Source: Pseudomonadota bacterium (GTDB lineage: Bacteria > Desulfobacterota > SM23-61). Taken from it: a stretch of 64,000 bases of DNA. Positions 17,206 through 26,220 of the stretch are shown piece after piece. Location: contig JAHJQK010000142.1 of assembly GCA_018819135.1 (NCBI GenBank), positions 32,029 to 96,028 on the forward strand. Reading direction: 5' to 3'. Below the pieces are notes generated by a model. It was not told where the DNA came from and made no database searches. It was given only the letters and a program-made list of their open reading frames with translations. A program made the translations under genes and the position numbers. Every line of letters starts with the position of its first letter. The first letter of the stretch is position 1.

Positions 17206-18035
17206 TCGCGAATCGAATGGCTGAAAGAGTGAAAAATAGGAAAGCGGAAATGGAAAAGAATATCGCCGTAATTCCTGTTGAGCGGATCGAGCGATTAATC
17301 TTCCTAATTCGTGGCCAGAGGGTGATGCTCGATCGTCATTTAGCCGTTCTTTATGGTGTGTCCACCAAAGTTCTAAACCAGGCGGTCAAGCGAAATAAAG
17401 GCAGGTTTCCGGAAGACTTTATGTTTCAATTGACCACCCAAGAAGCAAGAGTTTGGTGGGCCGATGTTATGGCGCCCCGTTTAAGGTCACAAAATGTGAC
17501 CTTAAAGCGTGGCCAACACATCAAGTACGCTCCGTATGCGTTCATGGAGCATGGAATATTGATGCTGTCTTCAGTTCTAAATAGCGAACGAGCGGTTCAA
17601 GTCAACATCGAAATCATGCGGGCTTTTGTCAGGCTGCGCCAGGTGCTGTCGTCACACAGAGAACTCGCCCGAAAACTGGAGGAATTAGAACGTCATTTAA
17701 GAAATCATGATGAACAGATAGAGGCGATTTTTGATGCCATTCGCCAACTCATGACGCGGCCTGAACGGGATAGGAAACAGATTGGCTTTCATCTGAAAGA
17801 GCGGCATAGCCCCCTATATGGCAAGAGTAAAAAAGAGACACCCAAATTAACCTCATCAATTCAAATATTATTGTCGTTTGAGACTCTGAATTCGGGGGGA
17901 ATCAAGATTAAAGACCCCACATGCACAGGCGTGCTGTTTTCGCCTAAGAAGGAGGAAGAAAGAATACCTTATTACCGATGCCTGCCCCCAAACCAACGAA
18001 TCCCGCATCGCCCACCATGCTCTCTACCCTATTGA
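17202..18035 (+). CDS. ORF6N/KilA-type DNA-binding protein with anomalous tail
   Basis: Residues about 20-125 match the ORF6N domain found in phage antirepressor-like and defence-associated proteins: VERIERLIFLIRGQRVMLD, LAVLYGVSTKVLNQAVKRN, FPEDFMFQLT, and YAFMEHGILMLSSVLNS. A coiled region follows (ELARKLEELERHLRNHDEQI). The family normally ends shortly after the segment here reading RKQIGFHLKER; the last 70 residues look unrelated and may be read-through after a small frameshift. It starts in an ATGA overlap with the helicase. ATGs at 17217 and 17250 are alternatives. The role is inferred to be regulatory or host take-over. Confidence 0.7.
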   Translation: MIANRMAERVKNRKAEMEKNIAVIPVERIERLIFLIRGQRVMLDRHLAVLYGVSTKVLNQAVKRNKGRFPEDFMFQLTTQEARVWWADVMAPRLRSQNVTLKRGQHIKYAPYAFMEHGILMLSSVLNSERAVQVNIEIMRAFVRLRQVLSSHRELARKLEELERHLRNHDEQIEAIFDAIRQLMTRPERDRKQIGFHLKERHSPLYGKSKKETPKLTSSIQILLSFETLNSGGIKIKDPTCTGVLFSPKKEEERIPYYRCLPPNQRIPHRPPCSLPY

Positions 18036-18266
18036 AATGAATCCCGATATTCGTGTTGATTTTTTCCCTTCAATTTAGTACATTCCAACTGAAAGTTAAT
18101 CCTCCCTTAGTAATTCTCGTAATTTTATAAAGCACCAGGCCCTTAATCTTTATACGAGGGGAAATATGGCGGAGGCTGTGATCAAATTCGTGCAAAGTTG
18201 GAGATCCCCTTTCGCCTGACGGAAATAAAATTCGAGGTTCACGGCTAGAAATTCTGCTGAAGACTT

Positions 18267-19232
18267 GTGAAAACCAATAAAGATACAAAACGCTTCGCAA
18301 GATATCAATTTGTGGTGAATCTCTTGTTGGCGAAAGATCGCTTTCGTAAGTCTGAGATCTATGAGGCCTTGAAGGATGAAAAGAAGGCCTTTATTGGCCG
18401 GGTCGTTAGCGGATTGGTAAGAGGAGGTTATTTAACCAAGGCAGGGGTTAAGACGAATACTCAATATTCCTGGTCAGCAAAAAGAGGGGATTTCAATGCC
18501 GGGCAGTGGATTGATCGGCAAGTTTTCACGGCTACCGTGAAGAGGTCACCATCCGTTGACCGTCCCAGAGAACGCCTTCTTAAAGTCGGGGCCTCGGAGC
18601 TTAAAATTTCAGAGCTTTTAGCAATTCTGATCCGTTCAGGTCTTCAAGGTGAATCTGCGATGCAAGCCGGTGAGAAACTGGCGGCACTTTTTGGGGATGA
18701 CCTTGAAAAATTGTCTCTCCAAGCCAGAGGAGAACTTAAACAGGTTAGCAAAGCCATAGGAGAGACAGCCTATTGTCAAATTATGGCCGCCCTCGAACTG
18801 GGTAAAAAGTTGGCAAATCAGCGAGTGGGTGATTTGGCGCCAAGCTATAAAATTCGAAATACCTTGGACGCCCTTACTTACTGCAAAAAACATTTTGCCC
18901 GCTTGGCCCGGGAAGCTAAGCAAGAGGAATTTCATGTGGTTTTGCTGGATGAAAAACATAAGGTCATAAAATCCGAACAGGTTACGATAGGCCTTTTAAG
19001 TCAATGCCTGGCCCACCCTCGTGAAGTCTTTAAACCGGCGATTCGGGAATCAGCCGTGTCAATTATCTTGGTGCACAACCATCCCAACGGAGATCCAACA
19101 CCCAGCCAGGATGACAAAACAATAACCAAAGAACTTAAAAGGGCTGCTGAGACGCTCGGCATCCGAATTATCGATCATGTCATCGTGTCCAAAGATAAGG
19201 TCCTAAGCATGCTCGAAGAGAAGATATTGTAA
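18267..19232 (+). CDS. radC: RadC/JAB-MPN protein with N-terminal winged-helix extension
   Basis: The C-terminal part (about residues 190-320) is a RadC-type JAB1/MPN domain with the metal motif HNHPNGDPTPSQDD and an upstream Glu in EEFHVVLLD. The UPF0758 helical region (RERLLKVGASELKISELLAILIRSG) precedes it. The first 80 residues are an added domain (VVNLLLAKDRFRKSEIYEAL...VVSGLVRGGYL) that looks like a winged helix; ordinary RadC lacks it. The start is GTG at 18267 with a weak ribosome site. RadC proteins often accompany mobile and defence genes. The biochemical role is not established for the family. Confidence 0.8.
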   Translation: MKTNKDTKRFARYQFVVNLLLAKDRFRKSEIYEALKDEKKAFIGRVVSGLVRGGYLTKAGVKTNTQYSWSAKRGDFNAGQWIDRQVFTATVKRSPSVDRPRERLLKVGASELKISELLAILIRSGLQGESAMQAGEKLAALFGDDLEKLSLQARGELKQVSKAIGETAYCQIMAALELGKKLANQRVGDLAPSYKIRNTLDALTYCKKHFARLAREAKQEEFHVVLLDEKHKVIKSEQVTIGLLSQCLAHPREVFKPAIRESAVSIILVHNHPNGDPTPSQDDKTITKELKRAAETLGIRIIDHVIVSKDKVLSMLEEKIL

Positions 19233-19255
19233 CCTCTCAACTTGGGGCAATATTC

Positions 19256-20989
19256 ATGTATGATCCAGACTTTAACGAGGCAAAGACCAGGCAGGATTTC
19301 ATAGATAAAGCCCTTAAGCAGGCTGGATGGAGTCCCATTGTCCGATTTCAACCAGGCATGTTGTATGACCATTGCTCCGTTGAAGAATACCTAACGGCTA
19401 CAGGCCCGGCTGACTATGTGCTGTTCCACAAAGGGAGGGCGTTGGCTTGCGTTGAGGGGAAAAAAGTAAAAATAGGGCCGCAGAATGTCCTGCAACAGGC
19501 CAAGAGATATGCCCGGGGTTTTTCGGAAGGCCCTTGCTCCTTTGGCGATTATCATCTTCCTTTTGTCTATTCAACAAATGGAAAAATAATCTGGTTTCAG
19601 GATTTGAGAGACCCGCTTAGCCTTTCGAGGGAAGTTGCTGCGTTTCACACCCCTCTGGCCCTCATGGAAATGTTGAATAAAAATGTAGCCGCAGCCGCGG
19701 AGCGGCTTAAAGAGCATGAAATAGATGATAAATACTTATGGCCTTTTCAAATCGAAGCCATAAAGGCCATAGAACAGGCTATCTTGGAGCGAAGGCGTCT
19801 TATGCTGGTAGCCATGGCCACGGGCACAGGGAAGACCTTCACCATCGTAAATTTGATCTATCGTTTGATGAAAGCCAATTACGCCAAGCGTATCTTGTTC
19901 CTGGTAGATCGAAGAGCTCTGGCGGCCCAGGTGGTTACAGAAATGGCCAGTTTTGAAGCCGAACCGGGCTTAAAGTTTGATCAGTGTCATGAAGTTTACA
20001 GCCAGCGGATCAGGAGAGAAGACCTGCCGGAAATCCACAAAACCCATTTTACGGTCTTTGACTGCTTTAACGGCAGCCTCCTGAATTTCTTCCGCAAGAC
20101 AACCGGTATCACCGCCGAAGCTCCCCTAAAGGCAACCAAATCCATCCGGGAAATTGTCCAGGCTATCGCGGACAACGAGGATTGGCAGTACAATACCGGC
20201 GTTCTATCCAAAAGGCTTCACCGGATATCTAAAAGTATCACCCAGGAGGGCAGGCTGGCGTTTAATTATATCCTGGACTGTGATGTCGCCGAATTTGCCC
20301 GGACCCTGCATCAGAGGCTGGAGCAAAAATGGGAGCAGACCATCGAGATTTTACAAAGCGAAGACTTTCTTCATATCTGTGAAGATTATCCGCGTCCCCA
20401 AAAGCCCTTCCTCAGAGCAGATTCGGCGGAAGATTATGTGAGCTCAAGAATAATTTTCCGGGCCAAGGATGGCAGAGAACTTGGGCCGCAGGACTATCTT
20501 CAGGAATTTGAAAGATTCGTAAGAGAGAATCCCCGGCATATTGAGGCCCTGGAGATACTTCTGCATCGCCCCCGGGAGTTTGACCCTAAGCACTTGAAGA
20601 CCCTCAGGGAGATTTTAAGCACCCAACCGGATTTCCTTGATGATAAATTTACCGAAAAGAACCTCCGCCGTGCCTACAACAAGGAACTCGCGGACATCAT
20701 CTCCATGATTCGCCACGCAGTTAGGGGTGATGAATTGCTTACCCCGGAACTGAGGGTTGATAGAGCCCTGAACAAAATTAAATCCGGCCGTTCTTTTACG
20801 GCGGAACAAGAAAAATGGCTGGCCTTGATTAGAAGGCACCTCATCGAAAACCTGCTGATGGAGGAAGAGGATATAGATCAACTTCCAATTTTTACCCGAG
20901 AAGGAATTACCCGTAATAAATTGAACAAAATCTTTAACGGGGAGCTGAGAATATTGATGCAGGAGATTAATGAAGCTGTTGCAGCTTAA
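19256..20989 (+). pseudogene. hsdR: Type I restriction enzyme R subunit with internal in-frame deletion
   Basis: The N-terminal nuclease domain is present (EGKKVKIGPQNV carries the E-x-K of the PD-(D/E)xK site), as are Walker A (MATGTGKTFTIVNL, about residue 187) and motif Ia (LFLVDRRALAAQ). After YSQRIRREDLPE near 20030 the protein jumps to HFTVFDCFNGSLLNFFRKTT, which belongs to the region behind the helicase core. The DEAH box, the TATP motif and the second RecA-like domain are all absent. The frame is intact at 577 residues against about 900 expected. DNA translocation should be impossible, so restriction is probably lost while hsdM and hsdS remain. Confidence 0.8.
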
Positions 20990-21025
20990 AAAGAGATTTA
21001 ACATCAAATTTGGTGTTGACTGAAT

Positions 21026-21379
21026 ATGGAATTTACTGTAGAGTTTTATGAGACAGATTCAGGCAGATTTCCGGTCCGTGATTTCCTGGACCGCCTGAAA
21101 GAAACGGGTCCAAACGATTTTGCTGCCATAATGGCCGGGTTAGCCAAACTGAAAAATAGACAATATCACCGACCTCCTCTATCTAAGCCAATTGGAGACG
21201 ATCTTTTTGAGCTTCGTCATGTGGGAAAACTCAACACAAGGGTTTTTTACTTTTTCGCCAAAGGGCAAAGAATCATAACCGTGCATGGAGTCAGGAATAA
21301 AGCAAGAGAGATTCCGGCTGGTGATCTTAAGGTTGCCTTGGAAAGAAAAAGCGATTGGCTGGCGAGGAATGCTTCATGA
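21026..21379 (+). CDS. RelE/HigB-type toxin
   Basis: A 117-residue RelE/ParE-superfamily protein of the phage Gp49/HigB-like group: FYETDSGRFPVRDFLD at the start, then LSKPIGDDLFELRHVGKLNTRVFYFF and IITVHGVRNKAREIP. These are the strand and helix elements and the basic residues expected for a ribosome-dependent mRNA nuclease. It overlaps the antitoxin ATG by 4 bp (toxin first, as in higBA). The pair sits between the R and M genes of a type I restriction operon, where it may stabilise the locus; this is inference. Confidence 0.85.
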   Translation: MEFTVEFYETDSGRFPVRDFLDRLKETGPNDFAAIMAGLAKLKNRQYHRPPLSKPIGDDLFELRHVGKLNTRVFYFFAKGQRIITVHGVRNKAREIPAGDLKVALERKSDWLARNAS

Positions 21380-21744
21380 AGGGAAAAACAAATTTCGACA
21401 TTTATCTTGAAGAGCAGTTAAAGGATAAGGATTTTGCTGAACGTTTTAAACGGGCCGGCGAAGCATGGGATGTGGCAATTCAACTGGCCTCCCTGAGGAG
21501 AGATTCTGGAATGTCTCAAAAGGAGCTGGCACGGAGAGTGGGCACATCGCAGCAACAAATCAGCCGACTTGAATCAACAGCTTATGAAGGCCACTCCTTA
21601 AGCATGTTACGCCGGGTTGCCGATGTTCTCGGGGCAAAAGTTCGCGTAGAAATTGAGCGCCAAAAACCAAGCACGGAAGCCTTTGTGGCTGAAAGAAGAT
21701 CTGTTTATAGAATTAAAAAAACGAAGGCCCAATCTCCTAAATAA
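21376..21744 (+). CDS. HigA-like XRE-family antitoxin
   Basis: A 122-residue protein with a central Cro/C1-type helix-turn-helix (LRRDSGMSQKELARRVGTSQQQISRLE). It would bind the adjacent toxin and its own promoter. I start it at the ATG at 21376, which overlaps the toxin stop as ATGA. A basic C-terminal tail (YRIKKTKAQSPK) follows. Downstream is a GC-rich hairpin spacer before hsdM. Confidence 0.85.
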   Translation: MKGKTNFDIYLEEQLKDKDFAERFKRAGEAWDVAIQLASLRRDSGMSQKELARRVGTSQQQISRLESTAYEGHSLSMLRRVADVLGAKVRVEIERQKPSTEAFVAERRSVYRIKKTKAQSPK

Positions 21745-21763
21745 ACCAGGTGGGTAAAAAATT

Positions 21764-21816
21764 GTCCTCTCCCCATTTCCCCTCTCCCCTGGCGGGAGAG
21801 GGCCAGGGTGAGGGGG
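21764..21816. repeat. GC-rich hairpin spacer repeat
   Basis: The spacer before hsdM contains CCTCTCCC-ctggc-GGGAGAGG (21781-21801), an 8-bp perfect hairpin, flanked by more CCCTCTCC/GGTGAGGG text. The same kind of sequence appears at about 1440-1500 and 38271-38310, so it is a dispersed repeat rather than a specific terminator. Confidence 0.5.
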
Positions 21817-21835
21817 ATTTTTAGAGAGGAGGTCT

Positions 21836-23278
21836 ATGATCGACGTCGTTGGAAAACTATGGGGTTTTTGCCACACCCTCCGCCATGACGGCATTGACTA
21901 TGGCGATTATATCGAGCAGTTGACCTATCTCTTATTCCTCAAGATGATCGAGGAGAAAGGGGTAAAAATCCCTTCGGAATATGCCTGGTCTGTTTTAAGG
22001 GAAAAGTCCGGCGTTGATCTGACGGATCACTATATGAAAACCCTGAGAGGTCTGGGAGAACAGCCCGGAATGCTCGGGGCCATCTATGCCGGTGCTTTGT
22101 CCCGTTTCAGCAACCCGGTCAATTTAAAACGCCTTGTTAACCTCATCGACGAAATTGAATGGACCGTTCTCAACGTGGATGTAAAAGCCGCGGCCTATGA
22201 GGGTTTGCTGGAAAAATCTGCCGCCGAGGGAAAGAAAGGGGCCGGGCAATATTTCACCCCGCGCATCCTGATTCAATCCATTGTTCGTTGCGTGCAACCT
22301 GATCCCCGCAAGAGTAAAGATTTTACTATCCATGATCCGGCAGCCGGGACCGGTGGATTTCTGGTCTGTGCTTATGAATGGCTCATGGAAAAAACCAAGG
22401 GCGGTCTCGAACGTTCGGAAGCCAAAAGAATTTTGACCTCAACTTACTCCGGAACCGAGCTTGTCCCCCGGCCCAGAAGGCTGGCCTTGATGAATCTCTA
22501 TCTCCACGGCATCCAGGCTGACATCTACCTGGGAGACGCTATTTATGAACCGAAAAGGGGAAGCGACTATGACTGCGTTATGACCAATCCTCCTTTCGGA
22601 ACCAAGGGGGCAAATCAGGCACCCAATCGTGATGATTTCACCGTTGCTACCAGCAATAAACAACTCAACTTCGTTCAACACGTGATGAGTATTTTGAAAC
22701 CAGGCGGACGAGCCGCCATCGTCGTTCCTGACAACGTGCTTTTTGCCGATCAGGCCGGTGAAGTTTTCAAAATTCTCACCGAGGATTGCGACCTGCATAC
22801 TGTCCTGCGCCTCCCAAATGGCACCTTCACCCCTTACAGCCCCGGCACCAAGACCAATGTTATCTTTTTTACCAAGGGTTATCAAGCAGAGAACACCTGG
22901 GTTTACGATGCCCGAACCAATGTCCCGCGAATCACCAAAAAGGACCACCCCCTCACACCGCAGCCCTTTGCCGAATTCAAAGCCTGCTTTGGCCTCAATC
23001 CCGAAGGCCGCGCCAAACGCGACCCCAAGCAATCCAAAGAAGACCGCTGGCACTGCTTCAGCATTAATGAAGTGAAAGAACGTGACTTCAAAATCGACAG
23101 CCTTAAATGGCTTAAGGATGAATCCCTTGATGACATGGATGAATTGCCAGAGCCAGAAGAATTGGCTGCTGACGCCATTTCAGAGCTTGAGGGGGCGGTT
23201 GAGGAATTGAATGCGATTATTTCCCTTTTAGAGAATGGGAATGGCAACAAATCATCCGCAGCGATCAAAGGGGTGTAA
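21836..23278 (+). CDS. hsdM: Type I restriction-modification, DNA methyltransferase subunit
   Basis: A 480-residue N6-adenine methyltransferase subunit. The helical HsdM_N domain comes first (residues about 5-120). The SAM-binding motif HDPAAGTGGFLV lies near residue 167 and the catalytic NPPFGTKG near residue 257; both are intact. AGG-AGG before the ATG at 21836 is a strong ribosome site. With HsdS it should methylate an asymmetric bipartite site. Because the R subunit is damaged, this pair may act only as a methylase. It is followed closely by hsdS. Confidence 0.93.
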   Translation: MIDVVGKLWGFCHTLRHDGIDYGDYIEQLTYLLFLKMIEEKGVKIPSEYAWSVLREKSGVDLTDHYMKTLRGLGEQPGMLGAIYAGALSRFSNPVNLKRLVNLIDEIEWTVLNVDVKAAAYEGLLEKSAAEGKKGAGQYFTPRILIQSIVRCVQPDPRKSKDFTIHDPAAGTGGFLVCAYEWLMEKTKGGLERSEAKRILTSTYSGTELVPRPRRLALMNLYLHGIQADIYLGDAIYEPKRGSDYDCVMTNPPFGTKGANQAPNRDDFTVATSNKQLNFVQHVMSILKPGGRAAIVVPDNVLFADQAGEVFKILTEDCDLHTVLRLPNGTFTPYSPGTKTNVIFFTKGYQAENTWVYDARTNVPRITKKDHPLTPQPFAEFKACFGLNPEGRAKRDPKQSKEDRWHCFSINEVKERDFKIDSLKWLKDESLDDMDELPEPEELAADAISELEGAVEELNAIISLLENGNGNKSSAAIKGV

Positions 23279-23301
23279 TCACAGTTAAAGGTTCTATTGT
23301 C

Positions 23302-24786
23302 ATGCAATCAAGCATAAATGTAACTAACGGTTTAGAGCTACCAGAAGGATGGGTTTATCCCAAATTAGGCGAGATCTTAAATGTCAATTATGGAAAAGGG
23401 CTAAAGGAGGCTACCCGAGCACCAGGAGACATTCCAGTATATGGTTCGAACGGAGTAGTAGGTCAACATAGCATTCCCTTTACACAAGGGGCGACGATTA
23501 TTATCGGTCGTAAAGGAACCGTCGGGGCAGTACATTTTTCAAATAGTCCCTGCTGGCCCATCGACACAACATATTTTATTGACGATTTTCATGGCCTAAA
23601 TCCAAAATATCTTTTGTATTCACTTCGTAGTTTGAACTTGGCTGAGAGAGACACATCCACCGCAATTCCTGGACTTAATAGAGAAGACCTTTACAGCCAA
23701 CAAATACCACTCCCTCCGTTGCCCGAACAAAAGCGAATCGTGGCCAAAGTGGAGGAATTGCTCGCGCGGGTCAATTCGGCGCGTAAGCGCCTGGCCAAAG
23801 TAAAAACCATCCTCAAACGCTTCCGCCAGGCCGTCCTCTCCGCCGCCTGCTCCGGCCGCCTCACTTCCGACTGGCGAGAAAGGAATCCAAATATAGAATC
23901 AGTAGAGGTTTTATTAGAAAATATTCAAAAAAGAAGAATACACCTGGCTAACACGCCTTCACAAAAGCAAAAATTAAATGAGATATACTTATATCGAGAG
24001 CAAGGGTATTCAGATTCAATGCCCGAAAACTGGAAATATCTGGCATTGGATAAACTTTGTGAGTCTTTTCAATACGGCACCTCAAAAAAATCTGAGCCAT
24101 CTGGGAAAGTCGCGGTATTACGGATGGGCAATATACAAAATGGAGAAATTGATTGGAATGACCTTGCTTATACTTCTGACGACGAGGAGATAGAAAAATA
24201 TAAACTCAATGCAGGAGATATCCTTTTTAATAGAACCAATAGCCCTGAGCTTGTTGGAAAGACAGGCATTTACAAGGGAGAACGCCCTGCCATTTTTGCT
24301 GGTTATTTGATCAAAATTAATAATTTTAAGGAACTCGATTCAAGGTATCTCAATTTTTGTTTGAATACAAATTATGCCAGAGATTATTGCTCGAAAGTGA
24401 AAACTGACGGAGTTAGCCAGTCTAACATCAATGCTCAAAAACTTGGAAAATTTGAAGTTCCTTTCTGCCCGGTTAAAGAACAACAAGAAATTGTGCGGCG
24501 CGTCGAAGCATTATTCAAGCTGGCTAACATGATTGAGAGGCGAGTAACGGGTGCGAGTTTGCGGGCTGGAAAAATGACCCAGGCAATTTTAATCAAGGCC
24601 TTCCGTGGCGAATTAGTTCCTACCGAAGCCGAACTGGCCCCCCGCGAAGGCCGCTCCTACGAACCCGCCTCCGAACTTCTGACCCGAATTAAAAAGGAAT
24701 TAGGAAATGAGGTTAAATCGGACCCCCGCAAGCGGAATCGAATTAAAAAAGGGGGGTGGGCAACAAAGCAAATAGTAGATATTTAA
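23302..24786 (+). CDS. hsdS: Type I restriction-modification, specificity subunit
   Basis: Two target recognition domains (about residues 10-140 and 240-395) are separated by a conserved helical spacer that begins PPLPEQKRIVAKVEELLARV. A second copy of the spacer, reading CPVKEQQEIVRRVEALFKLA, ends the protein. The first domain contains GSNGVVGQHSIPF, typical of TRDs. The last 25 residues are basic (SDPRKRNRIKKGG) and unlike the family; their DNA is repeat-like, so the natural stop may have been lost. No internal stop or frameshift is visible. Confidence 0.9.
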   Translation: MQSSINVTNGLELPEGWVYPKLGEILNVNYGKGLKEATRAPGDIPVYGSNGVVGQHSIPFTQGATIIIGRKGTVGAVHFSNSPCWPIDTTYFIDDFHGLNPKYLLYSLRSLNLAERDTSTAIPGLNREDLYSQQIPLPPLPEQKRIVAKVEELLARVNSARKRLAKVKTILKRFRQAVLSAACSGRLTSDWRERNPNIESVEVLLENIQKRRIHLANTPSQKQKLNEIYLYREQGYSDSMPENWKYLALDKLCESFQYGTSKKSEPSGKVAVLRMGNIQNGEIDWNDLAYTSDDEEIEKYKLNAGDILFNRTNSPELVGKTGIYKGERPAIFAGYLIKINNFKELDSRYLNFCLNTNYARDYCSKVKTDGVSQSNINAQKLGKFEVPFCPVKEQQEIVRRVEALFKLANMIERRVTGASLRAGKMTQAILIKAFRGELVPTEAELAPREGRSYEPASELLTRIKKELGNEVKSDPRKRNRIKKGGWATKQIVDI

Positions 24787-24952
24787 ACAATAAAGATTTT
24801 ATTCGCAGATTCATCATTCGCAAAAATCCAGATATGATCTGATGGGCACAGTCAGTAAGGTAAAGACTTCTTCACTACACTTTCATAAGTTTAAGAAAAG
24901 GTATAAATTACATTCGCAAATAGGGAATGAGGATACCTGATGGAGTTATCCA

Positions 24953-25342
24953 ATGCATGACTATGAAACAATCCAAGCTTACGTAAATAACTTCAGGCGA
25001 CACATATCGCCCAACCTTAAGCCCGGTATTGGGCTTTCATGTAAGATTTACCCAGCACAACGGGGAGGAGCAGTTTTGGAGTTTTCCATAGGTCCCAATA
25101 TTGCCAATGAGGACCATTTTGAGGCTGCGATGGAATCCGTCAATGCAATTTTAAAGGTTGTTCCGCAGAGGATGGTCGGTGGTAATATTGACGCTCTCAG
25201 ATTTGGGGGCACAAACATTAGCATGGAGCCGAATCGGATATTGATAATCAAGGGTGAGGACATTGCGACCTTGTGGAGCGATGAAGGTGCTCAAAGCGAC
25301 GTGGAAAAAATAATACGCGGCCAAGCAGGGGCGCAGGGATGA
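24953..25342 (+). CDS. Hypothetical protein, first of a coupled four-gene operon
   Basis: A 129-residue soluble protein that I do not recognise. It looks mixed alpha/beta, with VLEFSIGPNIANEDHFEAAM and RFGGTNISMEPNRILIIKGED segments. The ATG at 24953 has GGAG 7 nt upstream. Its stop overlaps the start of a small membrane-protein gene (ATGA at 25339-25342), which in turn overlaps a 34-residue gene and then an AAA ATPase gene. That chain suggests the four products work together, perhaps as a defence or stress system, but nothing in this protein itself shows that. Confidence 0.6.
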   Translation: MHDYETIQAYVNNFRRHISPNLKPGIGLSCKIYPAQRGGAVLEFSIGPNIANEDHFEAAMESVNAILKVVPQRMVGGNIDALRFGGTNISMEPNRILIIKGEDIATLWSDEGAQSDVEKIIRGQAGAQG

Positions 25343-25692
25343 AATTGGGGCCACTCGATGGAAGTTTTGAAGAGGTAAGAGACCTCCTTGAGAATAATGG
25401 TCTCAAGCTTGAGGATTACCTTGAGAGACCCATTGCACCTTTGAAAACCCGCTTTTTAATCATCCCAATCGTTTTGTTTGTACTATCGCTTGGCGCTATG
25501 GCTGCTCTAATACCCAGCCTCTCGATTTGGTTACTCAAGTTGTTATACATCCCTATCTTCGGTAGCATCACGTGGACATGTGCGAGTATTCAGATACGCT
25601 TCAAGAATGGCATTGCCACCTTCTGTGTAGCAACGGGCCTGTTGTCACCAAGGGAAGCAGCAGACATTCTGAAAGAGTTGAAAGGGAAGTAA
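25339..25692 (+). CDS. Hypothetical membrane protein (two TM segments)
   Basis: A 117-residue protein. The N-terminal 35 residues are charged and soluble. Residues about 37-85 hold two hydrophobic spans (FLIIPIVLFVLSLGAMAALI and LLKLLYIPIFGSITW), and the tail is again soluble and ends KELKGK. It is coupled to the genes on both sides by ATGA and TAATG overlaps. I cannot assign a family. A small membrane partner for an ATPase is a pattern seen in several anti-phage operons, which is only an analogy. Confidence 0.6.
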   Translation: MKLGPLDGSFEEVRDLLENNGLKLEDYLERPIAPLKTRFLIIPIVLFVLSLGAMAALIPSLSIWLLKLLYIPIFGSITWTCASIQIRFKNGIATFCVATGLLSPREAADILKELKGK

Positions 25693-25796
25693 TGTCACAA
25701 CAGGATATATCTACGGGTAATCGAAAAGAGTCTCAACAATCAACAAACGAAGGGCATAATAGGGGGGAACCCAAGGAAAGAAAGGAGAAACATTGA
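25692..25796 (+). CDS. Very small hydrophilic ORF (34 aa)
   Basis: The ATG at 25692 overlaps the previous stop (TAATG), and its own stop overlaps the ATG of the AAA gene at 25796. The product is highly polar, rich in Gln, Glu, Lys and Arg (starts MSQQDISTGNRKE, ends PKERKEKH). It may be a real small protein or simply a translated link that carries ribosomes to the next gene. Confidence 0.35.
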   Translation: MSQQDISTGNRKESQQSTNEGHNRGEPKERKEKH

Positions 25797-26170
25797 TGTT
25801 GAAACGGCTTCGGGTTCAGGGTTTCAAGTCACTTGCTGATATTGAAGTGGAATTCCCCGCCCTTACAGTCCTTTTCGGGCCAAACGCCTCCGGCAAATCG
25901 AATCTCTTAGATGCATTGCTCATTTTATCGCGCATCGCTACCGAGCGTACGCTGGCGGATTCCCTCTCCGGTCCAGTCAGGGGATATCCGGCTGAACTAT
26001 TTCGATTTCCTCCAGGCGGCCTGGCAAATGCATTGCGGGCTTTGCTAAAGGAAGAATTGGAACGCGGCCCCGATTTCTTGCGCCTTGCCAATGCTCTTTC
26101 TGCGTTATATCCTAAAGACAGCGAGGAAAAGCGTCTTCTCGATGCCATGCTTTTGGCCATGCCAAGATAA
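25796..26170 (+). pseudogene. Chimera: AAA-family ATPase N-terminus joined to DUF1156-type C-terminus
   Basis: Residues 1 to about 75 are the start of a SMC/RecF-like AAA ATPase (LKRLRVQGFKSLADIEVEF, then LFGPNASGKSNLLDALL as Walker A). After FPPGGLA (near 26015) the text changes to ALRALLKEELERGPDFLRLA and EEKRLLDAMLLAMPR. I recall this as the C-terminus of large DUF1156 adenine methylases; that identification is from memory. The join is in frame and the 124-residue product lacks the signature and Walker B parts, so it cannot be a working ATPase. A strong AAAGGAG site precedes the ATG at 25796. Confidence 0.65.
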
Positions 26171-26220
26171 GGAAAAAGTAAAAAGGGAAAAAAATAAGGG
26201 TAATGAAAAAAGGGCACGAG

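Noticed and set aside
17202..19232. Prophage suspected from the ORF6N protein and RadC
   Set aside because: No integrase, capsid, terminase, tail or lysis gene and no attachment-site repeats; both genes fit a defence or mobility island.
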